NCBI RefSeq assembly: GCF_949987535.1
Contig: NC_080071.1
Span: forward strand, 25,752,236-25,816,235
Length of the DNA: 64,000 bases
Source: Balaenoptera acutorostrata
Lineage: Eukaryota > Chordata > Mammalia > Artiodactyla > Balaenopteridae
Reading direction: 5' to 3'
Of this stretch, positions 45,126-56,296 are shown piece by piece. How positions within the stretch are numbered: the stretch's first letter is position 1; each line of letters starts with the position of its first letter. The translations under genes and the position numbers were made by a program. The notes under the pieces are model-generated. The model worked only from the letters and a program-made list of their open reading frames with translations. It was not told the DNA's origin and did not search any database.

Positions 45126-48100
45126 ATTCACTTATCCATGCATAGAAAGAATCTAGCAACTAATTATTGACTCAATGGTTGGTTGTCTTCCTAGTTGTCA
45201 TTCTAAAATCTTAGAACTGTTGTAGATCTACTGATATTCTTATTGCAATAAACTGCATATCCACCTCTCAAATGCGGGCAGCAAGATCTTTAACATTGGA
45301 TATATAAAAATACTTATATAAAGAAAAAAACAAAACAAGAGAAACAAAACATTGCACTGTGTAATGTAGTTGGATGGCTTTGACCCAAGATAATCAAACC
45401 CCACCACAACCCTTCCTAATCAGAGACATACCTTATTCCCATTCTTATAAAAACTCTTCATGTGTTTATTTATTTGCACAGTATCTGAATTGAAAGGGGT
45501 CCCATTTTAAAATTGTATCTGTTTGTGTCATAACCTTAATGTCGCTTAAAGCTACACCTTTAGGTGAATCTATTTAAAATTAAAATAATTACTTAAGAAT
45601 AGTGCCTGTATTTTGGAATTTTAGAAATGTAATCAGGGTAGACAGCCACTACTTTGTGCTACAAATCTGAATGTGAAATTTCAGAAATCCTCCTTGCATT
45701 AAAAATGAATTAACTGTGTGATTATTAATTGTGCATATTCCAATCCCTTTGTGCTATACTGCATGTTTCTTGAATCTCATTTGAATCCTTTGGCTAAGTA
45801 ATGTGTCAAGGGGGGTACGAGCCTGAATGCCTGAGTTATTTAAAAGGCAGGACAGCTCTTCCAGATTAGAATACCAATGAGTGGGGTTAAAAAGGCTCTC
45901 CTGTAGTTGGAGGGCAGCTCTCAGTCTGAGAAGTACCTGAAAAGGACCTCTATGGACTAATTTTCAGAATCACATTGTAATGTGGGCTCATGTCAATCAT
46001 CAGAACAGACAGCTTCATCCCATGATATAAACTAGTTATACATTCAAGAGCTGCCAGAAGATCTTCATTAAAAAGGGACTTAGCATTAAAGGAAAAAGGT
46101 TGTTTTATTATAATACTTCAAACTCAGTTTTTTGTTTTATATGTTCTCAGAATTCTTTTTTGTTCTTCACTACAATATCAAAAAGTACCACAGAAGAAGG
46201 AAAACATTAAATATTCCATTTTTAAATAGGAATCAAGAAAGCTTTCTCGTTTAAGGCATTAAAATCATATACATTTTTCCTAAATTTATTCATGGCTTTG
46301 AATAACAAAAAGAAATCTCTAGATGTAATAGGAGGATGTTTTTCATCTTTTGTGGGAAGGGATTTGCAAAGCTGACTACTCAAGGTAAAATATCTACTGG
46401 CAAAGTATATCAGTGAGAGCTTGATACATATAAATTTGTATAAAACCTTTGGGCTCTCCACAAGCTTCCAGATATCAGTTAGATATTACAATTGATGTCA
46501 TTAAAATTTAATATAAAAAAAAATTTAATATAATTGCATTAGGAGGAAAACAGAAACAATATCCATGTAAGTAAATCATTGACACTGTAATATAGTATTT
46601 AAAGAAAACTTAACAGGGGTTTAATAAAACAGATAAATGCATCTTTTTACCTATATTTGAAAGTTCATATCAAAACCTTAATTTAAATATATTTGTACAA
46701 GTCAGGTAACCTCTTCAAAATATTCAGCATATATACTTATTTACCTAAATCATGTCATTTCTATCACCAAAAATGTCAAAGCAAATGGCTTGGTAAATGG
46801 AATTAAAACAATTACGGAGTCTCTTGCAAGTAAGATGTTTGTCTCATAGGGTACAATAAGCTCTGTTTTCTGTGCACTTTCAATGAAGAAAATGCAATAT
46901 CGTGACTCATTTTCTCTCCTGAAACTGAAATTGCCAATTCCAGAACACATAATCTCAAATTGGTCTCATTATTTAAACGTGTTCCTGATAGATGCATCAG
47001 TATTTACAAGTAACTCACATTAAACCACAATTTACAACTTTTTCTTATGACAGAATCATGCTATATGTTTTTTAGTGCTTCCCCTCAGGAGTCTACCTGG
47101 AAGCAAAATCATTAAAACTACCAGTGGAAGCCAGGGACTGTCCTGGTGGGGATGTTCTCCCACCATTATGAGGAATAGGGCTTAATTAAAGGTCTTCTGA
47201 TGCTCAAAGACCAAGTGCTCATAATAAAGAACATGTCTGAAGTCCGTCTTCACTCTTTCTCCCATGCAATGACTTTTTATGCACAATTATGCGTTTTCCC
47301 CATCATCCTCATATAAACAGGCTTCAAAATTCACAGCATAGAAAGAACTGAGCATCTTTTCAACGCTCACTATTCACAGTGCTCAGAGCATTGAGGGTGG
47401 TAATTTTATCAGCCAAAATTTGAAAGAAATCATAAATCAAATCTTTGTCTCCCCATAGTACTATGGAGAGATGCAAGATGGAAAGGGAAAAGACAAATAT
47501 TACCGTGCTTGTACATTTTTCATTTGCAGATTTCTCCAATTTCTAGGGGGATATGGCTTATACCACTGAATAGACTGCTGTTTTATCTGTACTCATAATA
47601 TCTAGCAACCGATAAGAACTCAAAAATACGTTTTGCCAACTAAATAAAAATATCAAATAAATAATGCCATGTGGTGTTTGAGTACCATTTTGATAATAAA
47701 TTAACAAAAAATTGGCTAGAATCATACAAAATGGAGCTGCATGTAAACCGGTCTTGAATTTACTGCTCCTTGCTACTGGACTCAGGGCAAAATAATGTTA
47801 ACTCATTGAACTTTGTTGTTTGTTCAAAATGTTTTAATACACAAATCATTAAAAAGATTAAATCCTGGTCTTAAATGGCTGAGATTCATACTTAAGAATT
47901 ACAAGTTGTGAATACCTAATTAAATTAAATTTTATTCTAACTAGTTTAGAATATCATAGAAAAAGTCTGTGTTGTTCATATTACAGTTGGATTTTCATCT
48001 CCATGAAAATATATCTTCGAATTTTTAAGTTAATGTTCTCTTTTACAGTTATTTTTATGACCAAATACTCACAGTGGTCTGAAATGAAATGTTCTCTTAA

Positions 48101-48511
48101 ACTATTATATTATATTTTCATATTTCAATACATTTAAATAATTTTAACTTAAAAATTAAGTTTATTGAAATATTTAAAATTTTATTTTTGCCTGTTTTTC
48201 CTATATAAATGTTTAAAGAAAACTGAGAGGTGAAAAACAGTGCAGTTTTAACACTTGGTGATTCTGTCCTATATTCTGTCATGATATAAGCCCCACCAAA
48301 ACTCTGTTAACCCTGATACAGGGATCTGATACTAAGACTTCTAGTTATTAGGTAAGTATATTTTTTGCAGGACACATTAATATTCATCATTAGTACATAT
48401 TATATTTACCAATCAGATATTTTTAATAAATAGTTCAAGGACCATTGTCTTTAGCATATGAAATGACCAAAAAACTCATAGGTCATGGGAGCAAAAAATA
48501 CCTTGAATACA
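45126..48511. other. Unique AT-rich non-coding DNA
   Basis: No supported gene, RNA or clear repeat over about 3.4 kb. This is the longest interval of the window in which I could identify nothing. Confidence 0.5.
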
Positions 48512-48523
48512 GAAGGCTTATTT

Positions 48524-48652
48524 TATTTTATTTATTTATTTTGGCCACACTGCTCTGCTTACAGATCTTAGCTCCCTGACCAGGGATTGAATCTGGGGCC
48601 TTGGCAGTGAAAGTGCAGAGTGCTAACCACTGGACAGCCAGGGAATTCCCCT
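48524..48652 (-). mobile_element. Short tRNA-derived SINE sharing its target site with the adjacent L1
   Basis: A minus-strand copy: GGGAATTCCCTGGCTGTCCAG at the 5' end, then 'gttagcactctgcactttcactgcc', 'gattcaatccctggtcagggagctaagatctg' and a tail of (AAATA)n. It is flanked by GAAGGCTTATTT at 48512-48523 and 48653-48664. Confidence 0.95.
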
Positions 48653-48792
48653 GAAGGCTTATTTCATTTTATTTTAATTAAAAAATTTTTTTTAAATTTA
48701 ATTTTATTTATTTTATACAGCAGGTTCTTGTAAGTCATCCATTTTATACACATCAGTGTATACATGTCAATCCCAATCTCCCAATTCATCCC

Positions 48793-48832
48793 ACCCCGAC
48801 CGCCACCCCCCACGGCTTTCCCCCCTTGGTGT
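48793..48832 (-). other. G-rich, quadruplex-capable tract in L1 3'UTR
   Basis: The minus strand has G runs of six, six, four and three separated by short spacers. It is unrelated in sequence to the tracts in the other L1 3' ends. Confidence 0.6.
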
Positions 48833-48903
48833 CCATACGTTTGCTCTCTACATCTGTGTCTCAACTTCTGCCCTGCAAACTGGTTCATCTGTAATATTTT
48901 TCT

Positions 48904-51900
48904 AGGTTCCACATACATGTGTTAATATACGATACCTGTTTTTCTCTTTCTGACTTATTTCACTCTGTATGACAGTCTCTAGATCCATCCACATCTCAAC
49001 AAATGACCCAATTTCATTCCTTTTTATGGCTGAGTAATATTCCATTGTATATATGTACCACATCTTCTTTATCTATTTGTCTGTCAATGGGCATTTAGGT
49101 TGCTTCCATGACCTGGCTGTTGTAAATAGTGCTGAAATGAAGATTGGGGTGCATGTGTCTTTTTGAATTACAGTTTTCTCTGGGTATATGCCCAGTAGTG
49201 GGATTGCTGGATCACATGGCAATTCTATTTTTAGTTTTTTAAGGAACCTCCATACTGTTCTCCATAGTGGCTGTATCAATTCACATTCCCACCAACAGTG
49301 CAAGAGGGCTCCCTTTTCTCCACACCCTCTCCAGCATTTGTTGTTTGTAGATTTTCTGATGATGCCCATTCTAACTGGTGTGAGGTGATACCTCATTGTA
49401 GTTTTGATTTGCATTTCTCTAATAATTAGTGATGTTGAGCAGCTTTTCATGTGCTTTTTGGCCATCTGTATGTCTTCTTTGGAGGAATGTCTATTTAGGT
49501 CTTCTGCCCATTTTTGGATGGGGTTGTTTGTTTTTTTAATACTGAGCTGCATGAGCTGTTTATATATTTTGCAGATTAATCCTTTGTCAGTCGATTCTTT
49601 TGCAAATATTTTCTCCCATTCTGAGGGTTGTCTTTTTGTCTTGTTTATGGTTTCCTTTGCTGTGCAAAAGCTTTTAAGTTTCATGAGGTCCAATTTGTTT
49701 ATTTTTGTTTTTATCTCCATTTCTCTAGGAGGTGGGTCAAAAACGATCTTGCTGTGATGTATGTCAAAGAGTGTTCTTCCTATGTTTTCCTCTAAGAGTT
49801 TTATAGTGTCCAGTCTTACATTTAGGTCTTTAATCCATTTTGAGTTTATTTTTGTGTATGATGGTAGGGAGTGTTCTAATTTCGTTCTTTTACATGTAGC
49901 TGTCCAGTTTTCCCAGCACCACTTATTGAAGAGGCTGTCTTTTCTCCATTGTATATCCTTGCTTCCTTTGTCATAGATTAGTTGACCATAGGTGCATGGG
50001 TTTATCTCTGGGCTTTCTATCCTGTTCCATTGATCAATATTTCTGTTTTTGTGCCAGTACCATATTGTCTTGATTACTGTAGCTTTGTAGTATAGTCTGA
50101 AGTCAGGGAGTCTGATTCCTCCAGCTCTGTTTTTTTTCCCCTCAAGATTGCTTTGGCTATTTGGGGTCTTTTGTGTCTCCATACAAATTTTAAGATTTTC
50201 TGTTCTAGTTGTGTAAAAAATGCCATTGGTAATTTGATAAGGATTGCATTGAATCTGTAGATGGCTTTGGGTAGTATAGTCATTTTCACAATATTGATTC
50301 TTCCAATCCAAGAACATGGTATATCTCTCCATCTGCTTGTGTCATCTTTGATTTCTTTCATCAGTGTCTTAGAGTTTTCTGAGTACAGGTCTTTTACCTC
50401 CTTAGGTAGGTGTATTCCTAGGTATTTTATTCTTTTTGTTGCAATGGTAAATGGGAGTGTTTCCTTAATTTCTCTTTCAGATTTTTCATCATCAGTGTAT
50501 AGGAATGCAAGAGATTTCTGTGCATTAATTTTGTATCCTGCAACTTTACCAAATCTATTGATTAGCTCTAGTAGTTTTCTGGTAGCATCTTTAGGATTCT
50601 CTATGTATAGTATCATGTCATCTGCAAACAGTGACAGTTTTACTTCTTTTCCAATTTGTATTCCTTTTATATCTTTTTCTTCTCTGATTGTCATGGCTAG
50701 AACTTCCAAAACTATGTTGAACAATGGTGAGAGTGGACATCCTTGTCTTGTTCCTGATCTTAGAGGAAATGCTTTCAGTTTTTCACCATTGAGAATGATG
50801 TTTGCTGTGGGTTTGTCGTATATGGCCTTTATTATGTTGAGGTAGGTTCCCTCTATGCCCACTTTCTGGAGAGTTTTTCTCATAAATGGGTGTTGAATTT
50901 TGTCAAAAGCTTTTCCTGCATCTATTGAGATGATCATATGGTTTTTATTCTTCGATTTGTTAATATGGTGTATCACAGTGATTGATTTGTGTATATAGAA
51001 GAATCCTTGCATCACTGGGATATATCCCACTTGATCATGGTGTATGATCCTTTTAATGTGTTGTTGAATTCTGTTTGCTAGTATTTTGTTGAGGATTTTT
51101 GCATTTATATTCATCAGTGATATTGTTCTGTAATTGTCTTTTTTTGTAGTATCTTTGTCTGGTTTTGGTATCAGGGTGATGGTGGCCTCATAGAATGAGT
51201 TTGGGAGTCTTCCTTCCTCTGCAATTTTTTAGAAGAGTTTGAGAAGGATGGGTGTTAGCTCTTCTCTAAATGTTTGATAGAATTCACCTGTGAAGCCATC
51301 TGGTCCTGGACTTTTGTTTGTTGGAAGAGTTTTAATCACAGTTTCAATCTCATTACTTGTGATTGGTCTATTCATATTTTCTGTTTCTTCCTGGTTCAGT
51401 CTTGGAAGGTTATACCTTTCTAAGAATTTGTCCATTTTTCCAGGTTGTCCATTTTATTGGCATAGAGTTGCTTGTAGTAGTCTCTTAGGATGCTTTGTAT
51501 TTCTGCGATGTCTGCTGTAACTTCTCCGTTTTCATTTCTAATTTTATTGATTTGAGTCCTCTTCCTCTTTTTCTTGATGAGTCTGGCTAATGGTTTATCA
51601 ATTTTGTTTATCTTCTCAAAGAACCAGCTTTTAGTTTTATTGAACTTTGCTATTGTTTTCGTTGTTTCTCTTTCATTTATTTGTGCTCTAATCTTTATGA
51701 TTTCTTTCCTTCTGCTAACTTTGGGTTTTGTTTGTTTTTCTTTCTCTAGTTCCTTTAGGTGTAAGGTTAGATCGTTTACTTGAGATTTTTCTTGTTTCTT
51801 GAGGTAGGCTTGTATAGCTATAAACTTCCCTCTTAGAACTGCTTTTGCTGCATCCCATAGGTTTTGGATCGTCGTGTTTTCATTGTCATTTGTCTCTAGG

Positions 51901-52711
51901 TATTTTTTGATTTCCTCTTTGATTTCTTCAGTGACCTCTTGCTTATTTAGTAACGTACTGTTTAGCTTCCATGTGTTTGTGTTTTTTACGTTTTTTCCCT
52001 GTAATTGATTTCTAATCTCAGAGCGTTGTGGTCCGAAAAGATGCTTGATATGATTTCAGTTTTCTTAAATTTACTGAGGCTTGATTTGTGACCCAAGGTG
52101 TGACCTACCCTGGAGAATGTTCCGTGTGCACTTGAGAAGAAAGTGTAATCTGCAGTTTTTGGATGGAATGTCCTATAAATAGCAATTAAATCTATCTGGT
52201 CTATTGTGTCATTTAAAGCTTGTGTTTCCTTATTAATTTTCTGTTTGGATGATCTGTCCATTGGTGTAAGTGAGGTGTTAAAGTCCCCCACTATTATTGT
52301 GTTACTGTCGATTTCCTCTTTTATAGCTGTTAGCAGTTGCCTTATGTATTGAGGTGCTCCTATGTTGGGTGCTTATATATTTATAATTGTTATATCTTCT
52401 TCTTGGATTGATTCCTTGATCATTATGTAGTGTACTTCCTTGTCTCTTGTAACATTCTTTAAAGTCTATTTTATCTGATATGAGTATTGCTACTCCAGCT
52501 TTCTTTTCATTTCCATTTGCATGGAATATCCTTTTCCATCCCCTCACTTTCAGCCTGTATGTGTCCCTAGGTCTGAAGTGGGTCTCTTGTAGACAGCATA
52601 TATAAATGGGTCTTGTTTTTGTATCCATTCAGCAAGCCTGTGTCTTTTGGTTGGAGCATTTAATCCATTCACCTTTAAGGTAATTATCGATACATATGTT
52701 CCTATTACCAT
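48904..52711 (-). pseudogene. L1 ORF2, broken
   Basis: ORF2p is the L1 endonuclease and reverse transcriptase. Its start is ATG at 52711 (VIGTYVSIITLKVNGLNAP...). The endonuclease part is readable at 52628-52302 (ICCLQETHFR) and 52291-51986 ([28 protein letters not shown]). The RT part lies at 51435-51229 and 51114-50074, with the FADD catalytic box at about 50628-50617. The C-terminal cysteine knuckle ([18 protein letters not shown]) is near 49240-49310. Breaks: a +1 shift near 52600, frame changes between 52330 and 52291 and between 51986 and 51435, a stop at about 51229, a frame change near 50130, and a stop at 49073. The expected end is near 48904. It is non-functional. Confidence 0.95.
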
Positions 52712-52769
52712 TTTCTTAATTGTTTTGGGTTTGTTTTTGTAGATCCTTTTCTTCTCTTGTGTCTCCCAC

Positions 52770-53675
52770 TTAGAGAAGTTCCTTTAGCATTTGTTGTAGA
52801 GCTGGTTTGGTGGTGCTGAATTCTCTTAGCTTTTGCTTGTCTGTGAAGCTTTTGATTTCTCCATCGAATCTGAATGAGATACTTGCCGTGTAGAGTAGTC
52901 TTGGTTGTAGGTTTTTCCCTTTCATCACTTTAAGTATATCATGCCACTCCCTTCTGGCTTGTAGAGTTTCTGCTGAGAAATCAGCTGGTAACCTTATGGG
53001 AGTTCCCTTGTATGTTATTTGTCGTTTTTCCCTTGCTGCTTTCAATAATTTTTCTTTGTCTTTAATTTTTGCCAATTTGATTACTATGTGTCTCGGCGTG
53101 TTTCTCCTTGGGTTTATCCTGTATGGGACTCTCTGTGCTTCCTGAACTTGGGTGGCTATTTCCTTTCCCATGTTAGGGAAGTTTTTGACTATAATCTCTT
53201 CAAATACTTTCTCGGGTCCTTTCTCTCTCTCTTCTCCTTCTGGGACCCCTATAATGCGAATGTTGTTGCATTTAACGTTGTCCCAGAGGTCTCTTAGGCT
53301 GTCTTCATTTCTTTTCATTCTTTTTTCTTTATTCTCTTCTGCAGCAGTGAATTCCACCATTCTGTCTTCCAGGTCACTTATCCGTTCTTCTGCCTCAGTT
53401 AGTCTGCTATTGATTCCTTCTAGTGTAGTTTTCCTTTCAGTTATTGTATTGTTCATCTCTGTTTGTTTTTTCTTTAATTCTTCTATGTCTTTGTTAAACA
53501 TTTCTTGCATCTTCTGGATCTTTGCTTCCATTCTTTTTCCGAGGTCCTGGATCATCTTCACTATCATTATTCTGAATTCTTTTTCTGGAAGGTTGCCTAT
53601 CTCCACTTCATTTAGTTGTTTTTCTGGGGTTTTATCTTGTTCCTTCATCTGGTACATAGCCATCTGCCTTTTCAT
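52770..53675 (-). CDS. L1 ORF1, open 301 codons
   Basis: ORF1p is the L1 RNA-binding chaperone that packages L1 RNA in ribonucleoprotein particles. The natural start is MKRQMAMYQMKEQ at 53675; an upstream in-frame ATG at 53741 lies in flanking DNA outside the element. From that start, residues 40-130 are a heptad-rich coiled coil (KRMEAKIQKMQEMF, RLTEAEERISDLEDRM). Residues 137-230 are the RRM (NNIRIIGVPEGEE). Residues 231-301 are the C-terminal domain (ADFSAETLQARREWHDILK) ending QQMLKELL. No stop or frameshift is seen. It is slightly shorter than human ORF1p. There is no L1 promoter upstream, so expression is uncertain. Confidence 0.9.
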   Translation of the reverse strand: MKRQMAMYQMKEQDKTPEKQLNEVEIGNLPEKEFRIMIVKMIQDLGKRMEAKIQKMQEMFNKDIEELKKKQTEMNNTITERKTTLEGINSRLTEAEERISDLEDRMVEFTAAEENKEKRMKRNEDSLRDLWDNVKCNNIRIIGVPEGEEREKGPEKVFEEIIVKNFPNMGKEIATQVQEAQRVPYRINPRRNTPRHIVIKLAKIKDKEKLLKAAREKRQITYKGTPIRLPADFSAETLQARREWHDILKVMKGKNLQPRLLYTASISFRFDGEIKSFTDKQKLREFSTTKPALQQMLKELL

Positions 53676-53710
53676 CTTGTCTATCTTTCTGTGAATGTGA
53701 AGGCTTATTT

Positions 53711-54503
53711 TATATGGAAGCATTTTCCAAGAAAATCTCAATGCATTTTCTTTTCCCCATTGAGCTTCTATTTACTGTTTTATTCCCCAGCATCTTATTA
53801 AACACAATTGTTGAATGAAAGCTGCAACAGGAATGAGTCTGTTTATTTCATGATTATTTAAACAATAAAGCCAAAACTCAGCTAAAGGAGAAAATAATGT
53901 GGCTGTGTTCTATGACTCTTTGGGGTGATAGTGCAAGCTTGATTTGGCTCTGTTGGGATCTATGAAAACATGTTAAGAAATTTGTAGAAGTTATACAAAT
54001 GTGTTTAAATATATGATTGGATTGGTAGAGATTAAAATTCTAGCTGGAGAGAGTAAAGACCTGAATTCCTTCATTTCACATTATTTTTATACATTTATAT
54101 ATTTAAATATATATTACCTATAATACATATAAAGTATACACTTAATAGAATACACAAATATATGTATACATATTAATCTGTGTATTGTATAGATTTATTT
54201 CATATACTATATATTTCTCCTTTTTTTGTAAACCCAACAAATATTTTTTATTAGTATTGTTATTAATAATCAAAATGAGAGTAAGAACATATCATCCGCA
54301 CAAACCTGAGGGCTAACGTAAGTAAAATGCCCAGTTTCTTAGCTGGAGAGCTCCACGTCTCAGGACCAGGCTGGATGGCTGCAGTGGGTGCCCTCACATG
54401 CCCTGGACCACACCTGCCCAGCTGTCCCTGCTGCTGCTCCGTTTCCTATTCTGGCAACTTGTTACAAGTTGTCATATACTATATATTTCTTAATCCTTGC
54501 TGT
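53711..54503. other. Unique DNA; AT-rich run and GC-richer patch
   Basis: The segment 54080-54200 is an AT-rich run of TATA-like repeats. The segment 54330-54450 is a GC-richer patch (about 120 bp) with no frame or signal that I can identify. No supported gene. Confidence 0.4.
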
Positions 54504-54599
54504 CTGAAGCACTTTCTTGTGGTGTAAACCTTTTTTTTTTTTAAGTATAGTTGTGTTACAATATTGTGTTAGTTTCTGGTGTACTGAAGCACTTTCTTG
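54504..54599 (-). mobile_element. Very short L1 3' end insertion (about 64 bp) with 16-bp target-site duplication
   Basis: CTGAAGCACTTTCTTG is present at 54504-54519 and 54584-54599. Between them are 11 bases of non-L1 sequence (TGGTGTAAACC), a T run and about 40 bases of antisense L1 3' end ('aagtatagttgtgttacaatattgtgttagtttctggtgta'). Confidence 0.85.
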
Positions 54600-54649
54600 A
54601 TATTTAGTAGAGGTGATTAACTAATGTTAAGTATGAGGGAAGAAATGTA

Positions 54650-54745
54650 TACATATTTATATACACACACATATATATCCATACATACATGTAAACACAC
54701 ACATATATGCATATACATATATATACACACATATTTATTTTAAGG
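54650..54745 (+). repeat. Interrupted (TA/CA) dinucleotide region
   Basis: Alternating purine-pyrimidine stretch with several CACACA and TATATA runs. It is probably length-variable. Confidence 0.8.
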
Positions 54746-55339
54746 GAAACATACGTATATTTTAAAAATATATCTAAATGTTTATATATATTATAAACAT
54801 GTATAAATGTTTAAATGAAATAAATATGATATACTGAATGATGATGGTGGTCAAAAGCAACAGTAATTTACATAAGTTAGAATGTAGAATCCAAACCAAA
54901 ACATTCTCAGGTTAATAAAATACATCCTGTGAGCCTAACTGTAGAAATACTATCAACAACTTCATTGTCACAAATTTAAAAGGATGGGAAAAGTAGAGGA
55001 CAGAAGTGGGCAGGGAGAGAGACATGCCGAGGCAGAGAAATATAAACATCGCTGACCCAACCTGACAATACTTCACTGAGATTCAGGAAGTTTTCAATGA
55101 CAGTATTCAAAAAAGGCTTCCATGTAACAGCAGTAAAGACACCATCAACAGCTACTTCAGACAGTTCAGATAGAGCTTCCCTCCAAGGATGGAAAGAAGT
55201 GATAAGTGGGATGCTGCTGTAAGCATCCAGACTTAGAAGGATTTCTCGACTTTATATATTGATGGCCAAGTTGAAAGAATGTGCAGCAAGGTGAGAATCT
55301 TGCTGGTGAAACAAAAAACCAAGGAAAAGCAGTCAATAA

Positions 55340-55543
55340 AAAGGTGAGTACAGTGCAGTTGGACGATTAGAAACCTTGAAGTTAAATGGCATTTTGCAAT
55401 TCATTGTGAAAGAAAGAACAAAAACCACTGAGACTGAACAAGAAGAATCTCAAAAGAATTCTCCATTTACAAATGTTCCTACAGAAAAAGGAACAGTCTT
55501 CAGATCTGATTATACTTCTTCACAGCCTTCAGATGAAGAGTGA
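55340..55543 (+). pseudogene. Possible pseudogene fragment, C-terminal open frame
   Basis: A 67-codon open stretch follows a stop at 55337. It includes LETLKLNGILQFIVKERTKT, and the tail reads SDYTSSQPSDEE before TGA at 55541. A polyadenylation signal AATAAA lies at 55590-55595, 47 bases on. Upstream (55040-55336) fragments in other frames look peptide-like (SLPPRMERSDKWDAAVSIQ) but are broken by stops. That would fit a decayed retrocopy, though no poly-A tail is visible before the SINE at 55677. The parent gene is not recognised, and a chance frame is possible. Confidence 0.35.
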
Positions 55544-55676
55544 AACATTGTTTAATCCTCTATAGGTATTTTTGGGCACGTGTGTAAATAATAAAGTTGA
55601 AAACAGGTAACTGATTTTTAAAGTCTAAACATCTAGTATGGAGACAGATTTTCCTTAAGTCAAAAAACACTATGTA

Positions 55677-55981
55677 GGGGCTTCCCTGGTGGCACAGTGG
55701 TTGAGAATCTGCCTGCTAATGCAGGGGACACGGGTTCGAGCCCTGGTCTGGGAAGATCCCACATGCCGCGGAGCAGCTGGGCCCGTGAGCCACAATTACT
55801 GAGCCTGCGTGTCTGGAGCCTGTGCTCCGCAACAAGAGAGGCCGCGATAGTGAGAGGCCCGTGCACCGCGATGAAGAGTGGCCCCCGCTTGCCACAACTA
55901 GAGGAAGCCCTCGCGCAGAAACGAAGACCCAACACAGCCATAAATAAATAAATAAATATTTTAAAAACCAAAAAAAAAAAA
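55677..55981 (+). mobile_element. CHR-type SINE, full length
   Basis: A complete plus-strand copy from GGGCTTCCCTGGTGGCACAG to an (AATA)n plus poly-A tail. The perfect target-site duplication AAAAAACACTATGTA lies at 55662-55676 and 55982-55996. Confidence 0.97.
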
Positions 55982-56269
55982 AAAAAACACTATGTAATAC
56001 TAATAAAGCTCTTCCAGAATCATTATCTTTACGGATAACTTTTCTAAACCTAGCAACAGATGATGAAATGAAGGTGAATTTCATGTTTCTGAAATTTCTC
56101 TTTTGCTCTAAATGACAGCCATAAACTGTGGTTTCTTTATTTATGTATTTATTTATGGACATGCCTGTATGTATGTATGTACTGATTATTTATTTGGAAT
56201 ATGTCAACACAACCCTGTTTTAAAATATCTGTAATACCACTTTTTGGAATAAGTACGTGAATTTTTCAG

Positions 56270-56296
56270 TTTTTTTTTTTTTTTTTTTTTTTTTTT
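56270..56296 (+). repeat. Poly-T tract, 27 T
   Basis: An uninterrupted run of 27 T with no SINE or L1 body visible next to it. It could be an orphan retrotransposon tail or simple slippage. Confidence 0.9.

Larger units (their letters stand above)
48665..53698 (-). mobile_element. 5.0 kb L1, nearly complete, lacking the 5'UTR
   Basis: The element runs on the minus strand from 53698 (just upstream of ORF1) to its A/T-rich tail at 48665-48715. Target-site copies GAAGGCTTATTT stand at 53699-53710 and 48653-48664. It contains an open ORF1, a broken ORF2 and a 3'UTR. It is 5'-truncated at the ORF1 leader, so it lacks the L1 promoter. Its 3'UTR is of a different type from those at 26889, 36241 and 18768, so a different L1 lineage is represented. 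Confidence 0.97.

Noticed and set aside
50261..50845. 194-codon plus-strand frame
   Set aside because: It is antisense to the L1 ORF2 reverse-transcriptase region.
53152..53694. 180-codon plus-strand frame rich in Ser, Phe and Leu
   Set aside because: It is the exact antisense of the intact L1 ORF1.
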